From Lichtheimia corymbifera B2541 (Eukaryota > Mucoromycota > Mucoromycetes > Mucorales > Lichtheimiaceae), in NCBI GenBank assembly GCA_000697475.1, contig JNEU01000291.1, forward strand, positions 1-26,368: a stretch of DNA of 26,368 nucleotides, in the 5' to 3' direction. The translations under genes were made by a program, and so were the position numbers. The notes beneath the pieces were generated by a model. The model was not told the origin of the DNA. It was given only the letters and a program-made list of their open reading frames with translations, and did no database searches. Position 1 is the stretch's first letter. Each line of letters begins with the position of its first letter. Positions 1-9,525 of this stretch are shown one piece after another.

Positions 1-2
1 AA

Positions 3-1184
3 TGCCAAAAGTATAATATTGAGAAAAAGGGGTACAATCCTCTAAGACCAATCTATGCTTATATACCAGGCGACCATTGGGCTGTTGACTTGGCTACATT
101 CAATCAGACAACGCATTCTGGTAACAACTACTTACTTGTAATGGTAGACGTATGTACGAGATTTTGTATCCTACGCGCCTTGCCTAACAAGAAATCTGAT
201 ACATTGGTTCGTGCCTTCACGCAAATCTTTTGTGATTTTGGCTTACCTAAAGTCATCCAATCTGACAACGGGGCTGAATTCAAAAACCACCTTATGAAGA
301 AGCTTGTCGATAGCTTGGGTATTGAACATAGGCTCACAACGCCTTATCATCCTCGAGCAAACGGCATAGCTGAACGTTGGGTGCAATCATCAACTCAAAT
401 CATCCGTAAAAGGATCGAAGGCTCTGGAAAAGACTGGGATTACTATGTTCCTAGCACACAGTTAGCACTCAATATGCGTGTTTCCAAACGTTTGCAGTGC
501 CCACCTTTCTCCTTAATGTTCGCACGCAATGTCAATGAGTTTCGCGATTACCGTCAAGAGGACTCCACCAACGTTAGGCCGTTATCATATGAGCAGTTGG
601 TCAAGCGTATCGAACATATGCAAAAGGTCGTGTTTCCAGCACTCAAAGAAAGAACCATGTTGTATATAAACTTGCAAAAGAAAAAGTTTGACAAAAAGCA
701 CCGCCTTATTGACTTCCCTGAGCAAAGTCACGTCATGGCACGGGTACAAACACGTGGTAGCAAACTCGCACCTGTATACGAGGGGCCCTATACAGTCTTG
801 CGCAAGACGCAAGATGGCTCTTATATCTTACAGGATGAAACGGGTTCTTTAATGCCTCGAGATTATGCACCATCTGAATTAAAGCTCATCTCTCAAGATG
901 AAGTTGTGCCCACTGATGAATTATATGAGGTACAAGCCATCATCAATCATCGTGGCAAACCGAACAAGCGTGAGTATCTTGTACGCTGGAAGGGTTATGG
1001 CCCTGAAGATGATACTTGGCTTACACCTGATAAGTTCACTGACCCTGATTTTATCATGCAATACTGGAATAGGCTGGGCCAAAAAGATGATCAAAGTCAG
1101 CATCATGCCGACAATACATCTTCAAAGCGTAAAGCCACAGGCAATGATACTACCACACGATGTAGCAAACGCCTTAGAAAGTAA
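3..1184 (+). CDS. Pol polyprotein C-terminus: integrase with chromodomain (partial)
   Basis: The frame is open from the left edge (no start in the window) and ends at TAA 1182-1184, giving 393 visible residues. The integrase core has the D,D35E triad: Asp in WAVDLA (residue 29), Asp in QSDNGAEF (88) and Glu in ANGIAERW (124), with 35 residues between the last two. A YEGPYTV segment about 100-130 residues later fits the GPY/F module. A chromodomain follows at roughly residues 298-347, with aromatic cage-like residues in YLVRWKGY and DDTWLT. The tail is basic (SKRLRK at the end). The enzyme would insert the cDNA copy into the host genome. An overlapping ORF in another frame at 898-1374 is a shadow. 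Confidence 0.93.
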   Translation, partial: CQKYNIEKKGYNPLRPIYAYIPGDHWAVDLATFNQTTHSGNNYLLVMVDVCTRFCILRALPNKKSDTLVRAFTQIFCDFGLPKVIQSDNGAEFKNHLMKKLVDSLGIEHRLTTPYHPRANGIAERWVQSSTQIIRKRIEGSGKDWDYYVPSTQLALNMRVSKRLQCPPFSLMFARNVNEFRDYRQEDSTNVRPLSYEQLVKRIEHMQKVVFPALKERTMLYINLQKKKFDKKHRLIDFPEQSHVMARVQTRGSKLAPVYEGPYTVLRKTQDGSYILQDETGSLMPRDYAPSELKLISQDEVVPTDELYEVQAIINHRGKPNKREYLVRWKGYGPEDDTWLTPDKFTDPDFIMQYWNRLGQKDDQSQHHADNTSSKRKATGNDTTTRCSKRLRK

Positions 1185-1398
1185 TCAACTCAAATGTTGC
1201 ATACATAAACGTGCAGGCAATGTCTTTTCCCTTATTTTTTCCCACTGGGTTTTTGCACGGGTTTTTATGACGGCGCCATTCATGCACAGACATCTTCGAT
1301 TGGTGTTACTCAAAATCCATTTCATGTTGCTCACAATGCATTCCACCATACATCCTAAGCCATACCACCACTAATTCTTCCCACGTTTGTTCCAAACT

Positions 1399-1410
1399 GG
1401 AGGGGGGTAA
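1399..1410 (+). other. Polypurine tract next to 3' LTR
   Basis: GGAGGGGGGTAA lies immediately before the LTR's TG. Position and composition fit the plus-strand primer of LTR retrotransposons. The element at the right end of the window has the same GGAGGGGGGTAA on its own strand. Confidence 0.85.
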
Positions 1411-1716
1411 TGTGATATTATGGATATTGAATGATAAAAGGATGAATGTATTCCCTTAAGGAATACATGAGAATGACCTAGAAGTAACTGAAACCGATTA
1501 AGTAACCAAAGGAACTATCTGGAATCCAGTGAAACATCCGACTAGCATTAAGTGTCATGTAACCATTGGTTCCTGCCATGGATCCTTCCCGAAGATTTGT
1601 CATCTCTAAGATCATGTAAAAGCTATAAATAAGGATAGAGTAATAAGAATAAAGAATTATCTTTCAGTCTCAACGTATCTTCGTTGTTATCCATTTTATT
1701 GTAACCAAATATCACA
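1411..1716 (+). repeat. 3' LTR of the left Ty3/gypsy element (306 bp)
   Basis: It starts TGTGATAT and ends ATATCACA, a perfect 8-bp terminal inverted repeat. The start lies directly after the polypurine tract. Ends were confirmed by alignment with the solo LTR at 23606-23911, same length with 4 substitutions. A TATAAATA-like box (about 1624-1631) and AATAAA (about 1649) lie in the right half, as expected for promoter and polyadenylation signals of an LTR. The next 5 bases (GTGAT) should be one half of the target duplication; the other half is outside the window. Confidence 0.95.
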
Positions 1717-1872
1717 GTGATGATGGTGATGATGGTGATGATGGTGATGATGGTGATGATGGTGATGGTGGTGATGGTGGTGATGACGGTGATGGTGGTG
1801 ATGGCGATGAGGAGGAGGAGGATAATGATGAAAGCAATAAGCATGATGAAGGTAAGGAGATTGTTGAGGATA

Positions 1873-1907
<35 letters not shown>

Positions 1908-1979
1908 GATAAGGATGATGATGACGTGGGAAAGGACAAGGATGATGTGGTTGACGATGATGTTGATATCCACTTCTAA
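1717..1979 (+). repeat. GAT/GGT codon-repeat tract with open Asp-rich reading frame
   Basis: GATGATGGT-type triplet repeats begin at the LTR border and run to about 1925. One plus frame (from 1719) reads Asp/Gly, then Glu/Asp/Lys-rich sequence and stops at TAA 1977-1979. It has no ATG; the frame opens inside the LTR (stop at 1650). The later part is not a pure repeat (mixed Glu, Asn, Lys, Val residues) and looks like an acidic protein C-terminus. The element may have inserted into a gene whose 5' part lies left of the window. It could also be only a microsatellite; the opposite strand reads His- or Ser-rich. Confidence 0.5.
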
Positions 1980-2040
1980 TCATTACACCACGAGCAAGTT
2001 TTAATCCTGTTTCCACGCTTACAATTATAGGCAGATCGTG

Positions 2041-2046
2041 TTTATT
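2041..2046 (-). terminator. Poly(A) signal of membrane gene A
   Basis: AATAAA on the minus strand, about 55 nt after the proposed stop at 2102-2104. Copies B and C have the same signal in the same relative place. Confidence 0.4.
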
Positions 2047-2101
2047 GTATAGCACATACAAAACTACCATAATATTGCTAGCTAACCACAATACGCAGCA
2101 T

Positions 2102-2717
2102 TCACCAGCATGCCATTCCTCGTGCTCTTACCATATCCATCCTTCGATTATCCATCAGGGTATTTTTCCAGATTGCTTGATACAACATCATCATCAGCTC
2201 TGAACACACCTGTTCTCAACCCCATCATCCAGACCTACCTCGTAACCAAAAACATCATCAACCATCCATGCGGTACGTGACCATCAAGTGCACCATGTAA
2301 TCATACAACAAGAGCTTGTAACAGAATGCAAGGGAAACCAAGAGGTGATGACAATGACCGGATCCTCACAAGGATTTACGCGAGAGATAGCCGTCGTTGT
2401 TGGGTACACAGGTAAATAACCATGCATAATGAACCAAGAGCAGCCAGTGTGCATGGTGATGATGATAAGTACCAGAGAAACAAAAACCTGCAAGCGTAAC
2501 CTCCCATGATATGTCACGTACCAGTGTCATTTACCAAGCCAAAGTGCATCAATGGAAGTTTGTCAGCAAGTTGCTGCTTGGTGGTAGTGTGTTCATATTT
2601 TCTGGCGTTGTTGTGTACCTTTGGAGTAGAGTAGATGACCAAGCTGAAGACCACGATCTCAAGGAAGTGAGGCAATGGGGTTCGTTGACGATCGTTGTTT
2701 TTCACTGAAGGTGTCAT
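2102..2717 (-). pseudogene. Membrane-protein gene of block A (divergent partner, probably decayed)
   Basis: The family is unrecognised. Exon 1 (2619-2717) starts with ATG and encodes 33 residues: a polar N-terminus (MTPSVKNNDRQR) and then a hydrophobic stretch (IVVFSLVIYSTPK), ending at a GTACAC donor. The matching exons of blocks B and C have the same length within one codon and the same donor position. The last exon (about 2102-2199) ends with a tail containing RRMDMVRARG before TGA, matching AKMDRVRVHA in block B. A middle segment retains an LLQA motif (LLQR in B), but TGA codons interrupt the best-aligned frame, so I judge the copy damaged. Inner exon borders are uncertain. The start lies 329 bp from the divergent F-box gene, implying a shared promoter region. 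Confidence 0.42.
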
Positions 2718-2983
2718 CGTTAAGAGTGGAAGTAGTTTAAAGAGGAACTGAAACAAACACAGGAACGAGATGAGCCACAGAAGTTATTGTGGAGATGAAG
2801 CGTGACCAAGGAGACGATGCTGGCGCCCAATCTGTTGTAGATGGCGATTGTTGAATGTCCACAAGAAATAAAGGCAAAACGTTCAAAAGGCGTAAAGTGT
2901 ACAGAGCATTGTTGGCAAGGTGTGTGGTAGAATAGAGTTGTTTGAAAGAAAGCAGCCTCTTTGTATGAGTGGACGGGCCGAAG

Positions 2984-2988
2984 CCAAT
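2984..2988 (+). promoter_or_regulatory. CCAAT box upstream of F-box gene A
   Basis: GCCAATAAATT lies about 60 nt before the ATG. Block B has CCAAT at 9778-9782, about 50 nt before its ATG, and block C has the altered GCCAAATAAATT. The conserved position suggests a promoter element; this is inference. Confidence 0.35.
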
Positions 2989-3046
2989 AAATTTTCTGTT
3001 TGGGAGCTGGTCGGGTGACCCGTTCTTGTTTCCAAGCCAACCAACA

Positions 3047-5123
3047 ATGCCAGACTCGATTTTGGAGGATTTATGCAAACAACCCACGCTCAAAGCCCCT
3101 TCTGGAGAATATGCAAAGCTTGTCCACGATTCCACGACTGAACTCCATGAACCCATTCAATCGATCTTGTCAGCCTTAGATCGTCGCGCAATGGGGTTGT
3201 CAAAGTGCGCCAACTTTGAATCTGCTTTTCGAGATGCCAAAGCTATGCAACACCTCTCGCCCTCTTCAGCTCTTGGATATATACGGGAAGCCACCATTTA
3301 CAGTGGACAAGGGAAACAACGCTGTGCCATTGATATATGCAACAAAGGACTCGATAAGGTGGACACCGATGATAAGCACTATGCAACACTGCAGCAAGTC
3401 AAAACGGAAGCTGAGCAACGCCAAAACAACACACGCATTGACTTTATCAAGCAACTACCTATGGACATCGTTATTACTACACTTGTTCCTATGATGATGG
3501 ACGATTCGCCTATAAGCTCAACTGCACCAAGCCCTTACTTGTATGTGTCCAATGTATGGCGTGATCGTATTGTGCAATGCTTTGATGGCTTACGTTTCAA
3601 GGTTGAAAAAAGCCGCGATCTTTCACACGTCCTTGAGCTTTCACGATATATAAGAAGATTGGATCTGGACCCGGGTTCAGAAGATGCATGGTTTTGTGAT
3701 TTATTACGCAATAATGACTTTATCTCGCTACGGGAGCTATCCATTGACTGTAAGTACTATCCATTATTTAACGGGCTTTTATTTACCATTGTTTTCATAA
3801 GGGTATCATGGCAGATGCGCTGATCCTTTATTTTCATCATTGGCATCAATAGGTAGCACTTTGACACATTTTGAAGTCTATCTGGAACATGTGAGCATAG
3901 CGGCGATGGCTGATGTCCTGCAACCTTGCCCAAACTTGGTGTTATTGGATATAATGCAGTCCGATGTCCCAGATTTCACTTCCCTAGCAAGGACGACATG
4001 GCCCAAGTTGACCACTTTTGCTATTATGTGCGATGGGGACCCGTCTAGAGATGTATTTACACGCGACCAGATAGCATCGATCCCCAAGCATTTTCCATCT
4101 CTTAAGAAGCTTGCAATTTCTCCATGCGAAGATACACAGATGACCCGCATTTTATTGGATCACTATCCACGGATGAAGCGCATTGAGCTTTCACATGGTC
4201 CTTATGTTCAAGTGACGTTCCTGGAACAAGCAACCCCATGTGAAGAGGATGGAATTACGGATCTCTTTATCGAGTCAGATCGTCGGGAAATTTTCGCTTG
4301 GAAATTTTTGGCTGATGAACTAAGGCAGCATCAAGATACGCTTGAAAGCATTCAATGCAATATGTTCTTTGACGACAAAGATGAAGAGGAGGATGAAGAC
4401 GTTCTCGAAGACATCCATCCTATCGAGTACAGACGACTGAAGCGGCTTGATCTTAACCATTATGGATGGTGGTTCACACGCCACGCACCTATGCTAGAGG
4501 AGTTGAAGATGACGGCAGATACGATCACGGAAAACGTGGCTGTGCTTGATACAATACCTCCCAAGTTGAGGAAGCTCGAGTTGGAACTTGATCAAGATAT
4601 TAACCGCCACTACCAGGCACACCTCGAACGGTACTTGCATGGAATTTCACAGCAATCGCAGCTGAAGGAACTTATCATTGATTTCTGGACCATGAAAGAC
4701 ATCGGTAATATTCCCAAAGCAATCCATCATCTCGATCAACTTGAACGCCTGACGGTCATCTTTGCAACAAAGTGGGATTATCGTCAAATGGAACGGTTTA
4801 TCGGTGGAATTGTCAACGGATGTCAAAAACTGGCTTGTCTTGAGATCAGTTGCTTCAACCCCCCATCGACATATTGTTTGGAAGCTTTGAAGCAGCTTGA
4901 CCACTTGGAGCAATTTGCATTTTCGATCAATGGCATGGGTCGCAATGACAGCTTTTGGCGCACGATTGAAAGTATTTCACAGCTCAAACGTATTCGGATC
5001 CACCCAGCAAGTGCAGCGAGAATGGATGATATCCGGTGTCTCCAGAAACAACGGCCTGATTTGAATATTATTGTCGATCGTAGCTTCACACGCTTTGGGG
5101 ATCATTTGCAAACAATACATTAG
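3047..5123 (+). CDS. TPR-F-box-LRR protein (Pof3/Dia2-like architecture), intact copy
   Basis: Predicted substrate receptor of an SCF ubiquitin ligase. Exon 1 is 3047-3749, the intron 3750-3801 (52 nt, GTAAGT...AG, phase 1) and exon 2 3802-5123, giving 674 aa. The ATG at 3047 is chosen over an upstream in-frame start (2969) because the paralogues start here (same LCKQPTL motif a few residues in). TPR-like helices span residues about 20-125 (FESAFRDAKAM, SALGYIREATIY). The F-box is near 131-178 (IDFIKQLPMDIV ... VSNVWRDRI). Leucine-rich repeats fill the rest (CPNLVLLDI, FPSLKKLAI, MLEELKM). TPR, F-box, LRR is the order of fission yeast Pof3 and budding yeast Dia2. Paralogues lie at 9831, 12483 and 16465; this is the only fully open plus-strand copy. 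Orthology to Pof3 itself is not claimed. Confidence 0.88.
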
Positions 5124-5180
5124 ATGTCTTTTCTATAAGCTTACTCTTCTTCTGTCATATTGGGCTTGGTACCCTAGAGA

Positions 5181-5186
5181 AATAAA
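5181..5186 (+). terminator. Poly(A) signal of F-box gene A
   Basis: AATAAA, 57 nt after the TAG stop of the intact F-box gene. Confidence 0.5.
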
Positions 5187-5189
5187 CCA

Positions 5190-5900
5190 TCGCATTTATC
5201 GCCATGTATGAAGTCCAGCAATAAACTGGCGTCTCATAGTAAAACATTGTCACGTAATCAATGCTGGGCACTGCCTCATGGATGGCGATATTGGAATACC
5301 ATCAATGGGAGGGGTTGCTGGCATACCACATTTGGCATGCAAAAACGATCCATGAAATGAGAACATTAGAGTAGAAAATGCAAAGCTTGCGTGGGTATTG
5401 CTTACCAAAATGGCCTTTCACCATGTCACGGTGTACTCGCCTCTATCTGTAAATCCCAAACCTTCTAGAGGATGGGTACCAGACGCATGAAAAAATATAC
5501 TGCAGTCAATGCAGAAGCGGTCTAGCAAGCGGTTCTTCATATGGTGACGATTGCAACATGAAAAGGGCCTGCTAAATGAGGTAATCGATAGTCCTCGAGT
5601 GTGGGTATTCCTTCCAGGATGCTACTCTGTTAGCACGACAAAGACACCTAACATCTTATATATGCACTCTAAACCTACATTATGTCAACAGCATGGTAAT
5701 CAACCTATTTCGCAATTAGATGCAATCAATTTATTTCCAAAGGCCCAAAATTATGCTACTTTTATGGAGCTATCCAAATGCTATTGTCTATCCTCAACAA
5801 CGGTATCCAGCATCTCTCAGTATATCCGGTATGCTAAACCTATGGTTGCTCCGTTGCGATCCGATAACGTGATGAATTCGATGCTCATATGAGGTGCCGA
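5190..5900. other. Intergenic, no supported gene
   Basis: An open frame of 113 codons on the plus strand (5551-5892) has no recognisable domain and no paralogue here. Some sequence may be the 3' continuation of the minus-strand gene remnant that begins near 6.95 kb. Nothing firmer is visible. Confidence 0.4.
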
Positions 5901-5937
5901 TAAAGAATCCAAGACATATCTACATACGATACCCATT

Positions 5938-6340
5938 AGTATTCATAAAAATAATCCCAATGAACGTGAATACATACCTTAAAAAGCCAAAAGGAAAGGA
6001 GGATCCATATACAACGGGTAGTAGCATATGTTCAATACACGGATATCCTCACCGCTGTGCTGCTGGGGAACAGCTTTGAAGACGGTCAAGCGGGTCATCA
6101 TCGTACATTGCATGCAACACCTCTCATACAGAGAAATGAAAACGATCGCAGCTAAGTAGCTGTCAATGGAAAGGCTGATCATCATATAAGACGCTAAAAC
6201 AAAAAGCACAGGAATAGACATCTATTAGCGTATGCCGATGCAATAGAAACTAAGCTTCAATACTTACCATAGGCAGAGAAGATGAAAAGAACTGCCGTGT
6301 CATAATCGATTCCACGCCAATTCGACCGCTTTCAGTCTTG
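5938..6340 (-). pseudogene. Exons of an unrecognised membrane protein
   Basis: On the minus strand one exon ends near 6269 (IDYDTAVLFIFSAY) with a GTAAGT donor. A probable intron of about 75 nt ends in TTTTAG, and the next exon continues in frame with a hydrophobic stretch (MMISLSIDSYLAAIVF). A second candidate intron starts with GTATGT near 5978, has a TACTAAT branch-like sequence and ends in GTAG, but the frame hits TAA just before its donor. Either the gene ends there or the copy is broken. A family relative of the exon-1-like segment of the block A/B/C membrane genes lies upstream at 6.6-6.95 kb, so this may be the rest of that copy. Confidence 0.3.
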
Positions 6341-6599
6341 TCCTTTGTCGCCTTTGAGTAAGGGTAAACGGATTCCCCTTGTACGTCCCATGATTATGGC
6401 AGGACTGTCATGCAATGTACAATGTTGATATTGCATCCGGTATTGACATCATTGGTCCATATTGCTAAGAAGCAGCAGCAGGCCGAATAATGATCGTCAT
6501 TGATGGCCACCTCCTTTATACGATTGTTTATCACTCAATGACGTAATGCCATACGTTTTTCAGTGTTGTAACGTTGGAGTAAACCGAAGCATCTCGCGT

Positions 6600-6960
6600 T
6601 GCCATAGAAGCACGTGATTGGGTGCCAGTTGAAAGGCTTGCGCAATGGATTCCAAAAAGGTTGTCAATCTCCATGGAAGTGATCCCATTTGCTGTACACC
6701 TTGCAGGTCGTCTTGTTTGCCTCTACCCACGGCAGGTATCGACCTCCATCACCACGATCGCGCTGCCGATTCTTCTTGACATTGGCCCATGGCGAGATTC
6801 CGGTGCTGAAGCGTTGTAAAAAAGCTGGAAGATAAGACCACACTGCTAACCAAGCCAAGTCGCCTTTCACAGCCTACTGCTTCCCTACCTACCATATTTG
6901 ACGCTCTTTGCAACACGGGGTTTGCTAATGAGCTCCATGTTGGACTGAGATCGCGAGCAC
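6600..6960 (-). repeat. Dispersed repeat, minus copy (partner at 21.15-21.51 kb)
   Basis: The reverse complement shares an ordered series of blocks with 21150-21510: TCCAACATGG then AGCTCATTAGCAAAC, TTTACAACGCTTCAG, GTCAAGAAGAATC, GCGCGATCGT versus ACGCGATCGT, and near the end ATCACGTG. The middle also resembles the 5' end of the block C membrane gene near 16.13 kb. It is therefore probably the first exon and leader of another member of that family. Reading frames are not conserved between the two copies, so neither is called as a gene. Confidence 0.5.
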
Positions 6961-6964
6961 CTTG

Positions 6965-7300
6965 AAACGAGTGTTCAGTTTATGTACGAAAGCGGTGATG
7001 AAGAGGAGCTGGGTCCACTGAAATTGCCAGCGTAATTGCACCATAAATGTTTCCATGACTCCCACATGCGCTGTTTTATGGCAACGTCATGCATACCATC
7101 ATCCTCAAGTAGGTAATACCTATATTATTTACTATAACTACCCATATTCTGATAACGCCCCGTCACAAAATGTCAATACTGCTCACCTTTATTATCACAA
7201 CAACCTTTGTAAATATAACGATGTGAAAATGATTCCTTTTATTGATCCATTATATGATATGAAACGGTAGAGACAATAAATACATGTATATGGATATAAG
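6965..7300. other. Intergenic, nothing supported
   Basis: No reading frame with coding character was found on either strand. The plus-strand ORF of 71 codons at 7055-7270 has no motif and no counterpart in the other duplicated blocks. Confidence 0.4.
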
Positions 7301-7306
7301 AAAAGC

Positions 7307-7312
7307 TTTATT
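7307..7312 (-). terminator. Poly(A) signal of the small spliced gene
   Basis: AATAAA on the minus strand, 24 nt after the TAG at 7337-7339. Confidence 0.45.
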
Positions 7313-7336
7313 GGTAAACGTAAACAACTAGCTGTG

Positions 7337-7779
7337 CTAACGCGTAGCCCACCAACGAGGAAGGTTTCCAGGTGAGCAAGAAGCCATCAGGTCCTGATAG
7401 GAGTACGATTCATTCAGAGTTTCCAGTTTTGCTTCAATGTGGTTTACGCATTCAGTTGGCGTAGTTCTCATCATCATGATCACCACCATTTCGGACGACT
7501 GGCTCTTGACATAATCTATACGGACATGCATGCATATTCATCTACCTCGTACTTACCTTCATATACCATCCAGACACAAATGCTACCAGCACAGCTAATG
7601 TCAAACGAGCGCTCTTCATATACCCACACCTCAAAGCACCACCCCATCTTAAGCACCACACACCACTCACTCACCCATACCAACCACCAAGAAAAGTGAA
7701 GAGAAAACTTACCAGTAAAGACACCAAGGGAGAAGGAAAGTGCTGGGGAAAGAAAAACGAAAAGGTCGGTTGCCCCCAT
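7337..7779 (-). CDS. Small spliced protein with one probable membrane helix (hypothetical)
   Basis: Not recognised. Three minus-strand exons join in frame. Exon 1 is 7713-7779 (ATG, then hydrophobic LFVFLSPALSFSLGVFT, GTAAGT donor). The preferred exon 2 is 7557-7594 (VLVAFVSGWYMK, GTAAGT donor) and exon 3 is 7337-7504, ending in LPRWWATR and TAG: 90 aa with one long N-terminal membrane segment. An alternative with other acceptors (exon 2 from 7613, exon 3 from 7515) is also in frame and gives 100 aa without the continuous helix. A TATAAATA box (7787-7794) lies only about 8 nt before this ATG, which is too close for a classical start. Translation may therefore begin in exon 2 at the ATG at 7567-7565. 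Confidence 0.4.
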
Positions 7780-7786
7780 CGAACCT

Positions 7787-7794
7787 TATTTATA
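7787..7794 (-). promoter_or_regulatory. TATA box of the small spliced gene
   Basis: TATAAATA on the minus strand, with a CCAAT motif about 50 nt further upstream (7840-7844). The arrangement looks like a true promoter pointing left. Confidence 0.45.
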
Positions 7795-7839
7795 ACCGAA
7801 ATAGGCTGTTGAACCGCAGCGTGTGCACTTTTTCCTTTT

Positions 7840-8620
7840 ATTGGTTCCTACGTTTTTGCTTACTTTCTCACTATCCTACAAGTCAACCTCCCCTGAGATT
7901 TTGTATTCAATTATAAAACCATGGTTTCTGCACTAGTTGGTACTAGCGTCGTGATGATCCATTTGAATTAGGATACTTTGTGCCTAATCATGCTTGGCTG
8001 TCAACGGTTTGCTTGTTTTCTCGCTATACCGCACGTCACCCTACTCTGAGACTTTATATTCTATAATAAACGCATAGTCTCTGCACATACTGGTATCAAA
8101 CAAGGCGATCATAATAGGGAATTAAGAAAAAGCACGTTCATCATGCTCACGCTTTAATACTGTTCGGCTTGTTCCTAATATTTCTACAGATCAACCTACT
8201 CTGAAATTTGCTTTACAAATATAAAACCATCGTTTTGCTACTAGGCAGCGTAATATACAATAATGATTAAACGCGATCCTGATCAACGGCTTACACATGG
8301 TGGGACTGCTTGTTGAATCTTCATCGCCTACTTTTCCTTATCCCAAAAGGAACTCTGCTCTAACTCTGCTACTCAACTAGAAAAACCACCTTTCTCTACC
8401 TATTACTATAATGGACCGTAATGGTGAGATGCGATCCTGATCTTGTGTGCCAATGGGTCATACATCATTCAACCGCAGGTTCAGACACGCACATCATCCT
8501 ACAATTCAACAAGGCCTTGAAATTTTGTATTCGGATATGAAATCATAGCCTCTGGGTTATTTTCTATTAGGAGCCGTGGTGATAGGAAGCGATCATGTTA
8601 TTGCAATGTGCGTGTACATT
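7840..8620. repeat. Five diverged tandem copies of a ~155-bp unit
   Basis: A recognisable core (CTGAGATTTTGTATT, then ATAAAACCAT, TCTGC and TACTAG-like pieces) recurs at about 7893, 8046, 8201, 8355 and 8516, a spacing of 153-161 bp. Copies have diverged strongly; the fourth is the weakest. A second conserved piece, GATCCTGATC or GCGATCATG, closes most units. No reading frame is shared between copies. It is an old tandem repeat of unknown origin, adjacent to the start of duplicated block B. Confidence 0.6.
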
Positions 8621-8792
8621 ATCCAAAGCTCGACCTTTGATGTAATCCCTACCCATGGGGCAGTAGAAGCCCATGTTTGCTTATTTGTATATAAATTGAC
8701 ATTTACGCTCTTAAGAATACAGCAATACACCATGTCCAGTAGCATCCATAAATGATCCTGTTATCCTTGTTTTCAATATTGCTCCAACCACT

Positions 8793-8798
8793 TTTATT
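8793..8798 (-). terminator. Poly(A) signal of membrane gene B
   Basis: Minus-strand GGAAATAAAAGTGG context, about 60 nt past the stop and shared with copy C (15385-15390). Confidence 0.45.
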
Positions 8799-8857
8799 TC
8801 CATATACGAAACGGGCTACACTAATACACCCAACCCCACCAACACCCCCATCATGAC

Positions 8858-9525
8858 CTATATCCTAGCTGCATGTACTCTTACCCTATCCATTTTGGCT
8901 TCATCCGACATCCGACGCCTATAGATCCAAAGTGAAAAGAAATCCCCTGTAAACCAAAGCTTATCCTTCTTCAGCAAGCATCCCAAAAGGACACTTCATC
9001 CATACTTACTTCACCATCAAAGGCGCACCATCAGCATAGCACTTCCATTCCGCATTGAATACACCATAGATGTCTTCATTCAACCATACGACACGAGATG
9101 ATAGGTATAAAAGATCCAGGACAATACGTTGCAGCAGGATCAAAAAGGCTCCTTGAAAAGAGAGTATCGAGAAGCGTGTCACCATTCCCTTTTGTAACGA
9201 TCCTATCCAACAAGTGCAACAGCGTGCATCCCCTGAAAAGTTCCTATGCGATGATGCTGATGATTAGTATCTTGAAGCAAGTAACCACTGCTTACACCTT
9301 GCCAGCATCCGTCCTTCAACATACCATGTATCCGTGCTTGTATCCATGACAACCTGTACTATGCATGTTTGAATAAAGAAAATCTCACTTCGCTGGTATC
9401 CGTTTATATACCATAGTCTGTTTGCGTACCTTTGGACCAGTCAAGATGACCACGATGAACACCACGATCTTGAAAAAACTGTAGATGGTGACATACTGGC
9501 GATCGCTTTCCACAGGAATCGAAAT
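8858..9525 (-). pseudogene. Membrane-protein gene of block B (divergent partner; start codon lost)
   Basis: Family unrecognised; best-preserved copy of the three. Exon 1 (9430-9525) has 32 codons with hydrophobic FFKIVVFIVVILTGPK, but the initiator position is ATT where copies A and C have ATG. Exon 2 near 9300-9355 reads VEGRMLAR before a GTAAGC donor, and an intron with a TACTAAT-type branch follows. Exon 3 (about 9025-9240) reads CWIGSLQKGM, a hydrophobic LILLQRIVLDLLYL, then GVFNAEWKCYADG. The last exon has a charged tail (DEAKMDRVRVHAARI) and TAG at 8858-8860. The same frame is conserved in copy C (CRIGSLHRGM, GVPNAGWKC), evidence of past selection on protein. The exon 3/4 junction phase is unresolved. 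An unseen upstream exon could supply a start, so pseudogene status is moderate. Confidence 0.5.

Larger units (their letters stand above)
1..1716 (+). mobile_element. Ty3/gypsy chromovirus, 3' part (5' part outside window)
   Basis: The right half of an LTR retrotransposon enters from the left edge. In order it carries the end of the Pol polyprotein (integrase, GPY/F-like segment, chromodomain), about 200 bp of non-coding sequence with a CCCACTGGG motif, a polypurine tract and a 306-bp 3' LTR. Domain order with integrase last and a C-terminal chromodomain is that of Ty3/gypsy chromoviruses, whose chromodomain is thought to direct integration to marked chromatin. The visible Pol part is open without stops, so the copy may be young. 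The 5' LTR, gag, protease, reverse transcriptase and RNase H are not visible, so autonomy cannot be judged. Confidence 0.93.

Noticed and set aside
898..1374. 158-codon ORF overlapping the end of Pol and the 3' non-coding region
   Set aside because: It overlaps the chromodomain frame and runs into element non-coding sequence; it has no domain, so it is a shadow ORF.
1696..2091. Histidine-rich and serine-rich minus-strand ORFs
   Set aside because: They are translations of the triplet repeat on the other strand and cross the LTR border.
5551..5892. 113-codon plus ORF as a gene
   Set aside because: It has no motif or paralogue and lies where the minus strand has intron-like signals.
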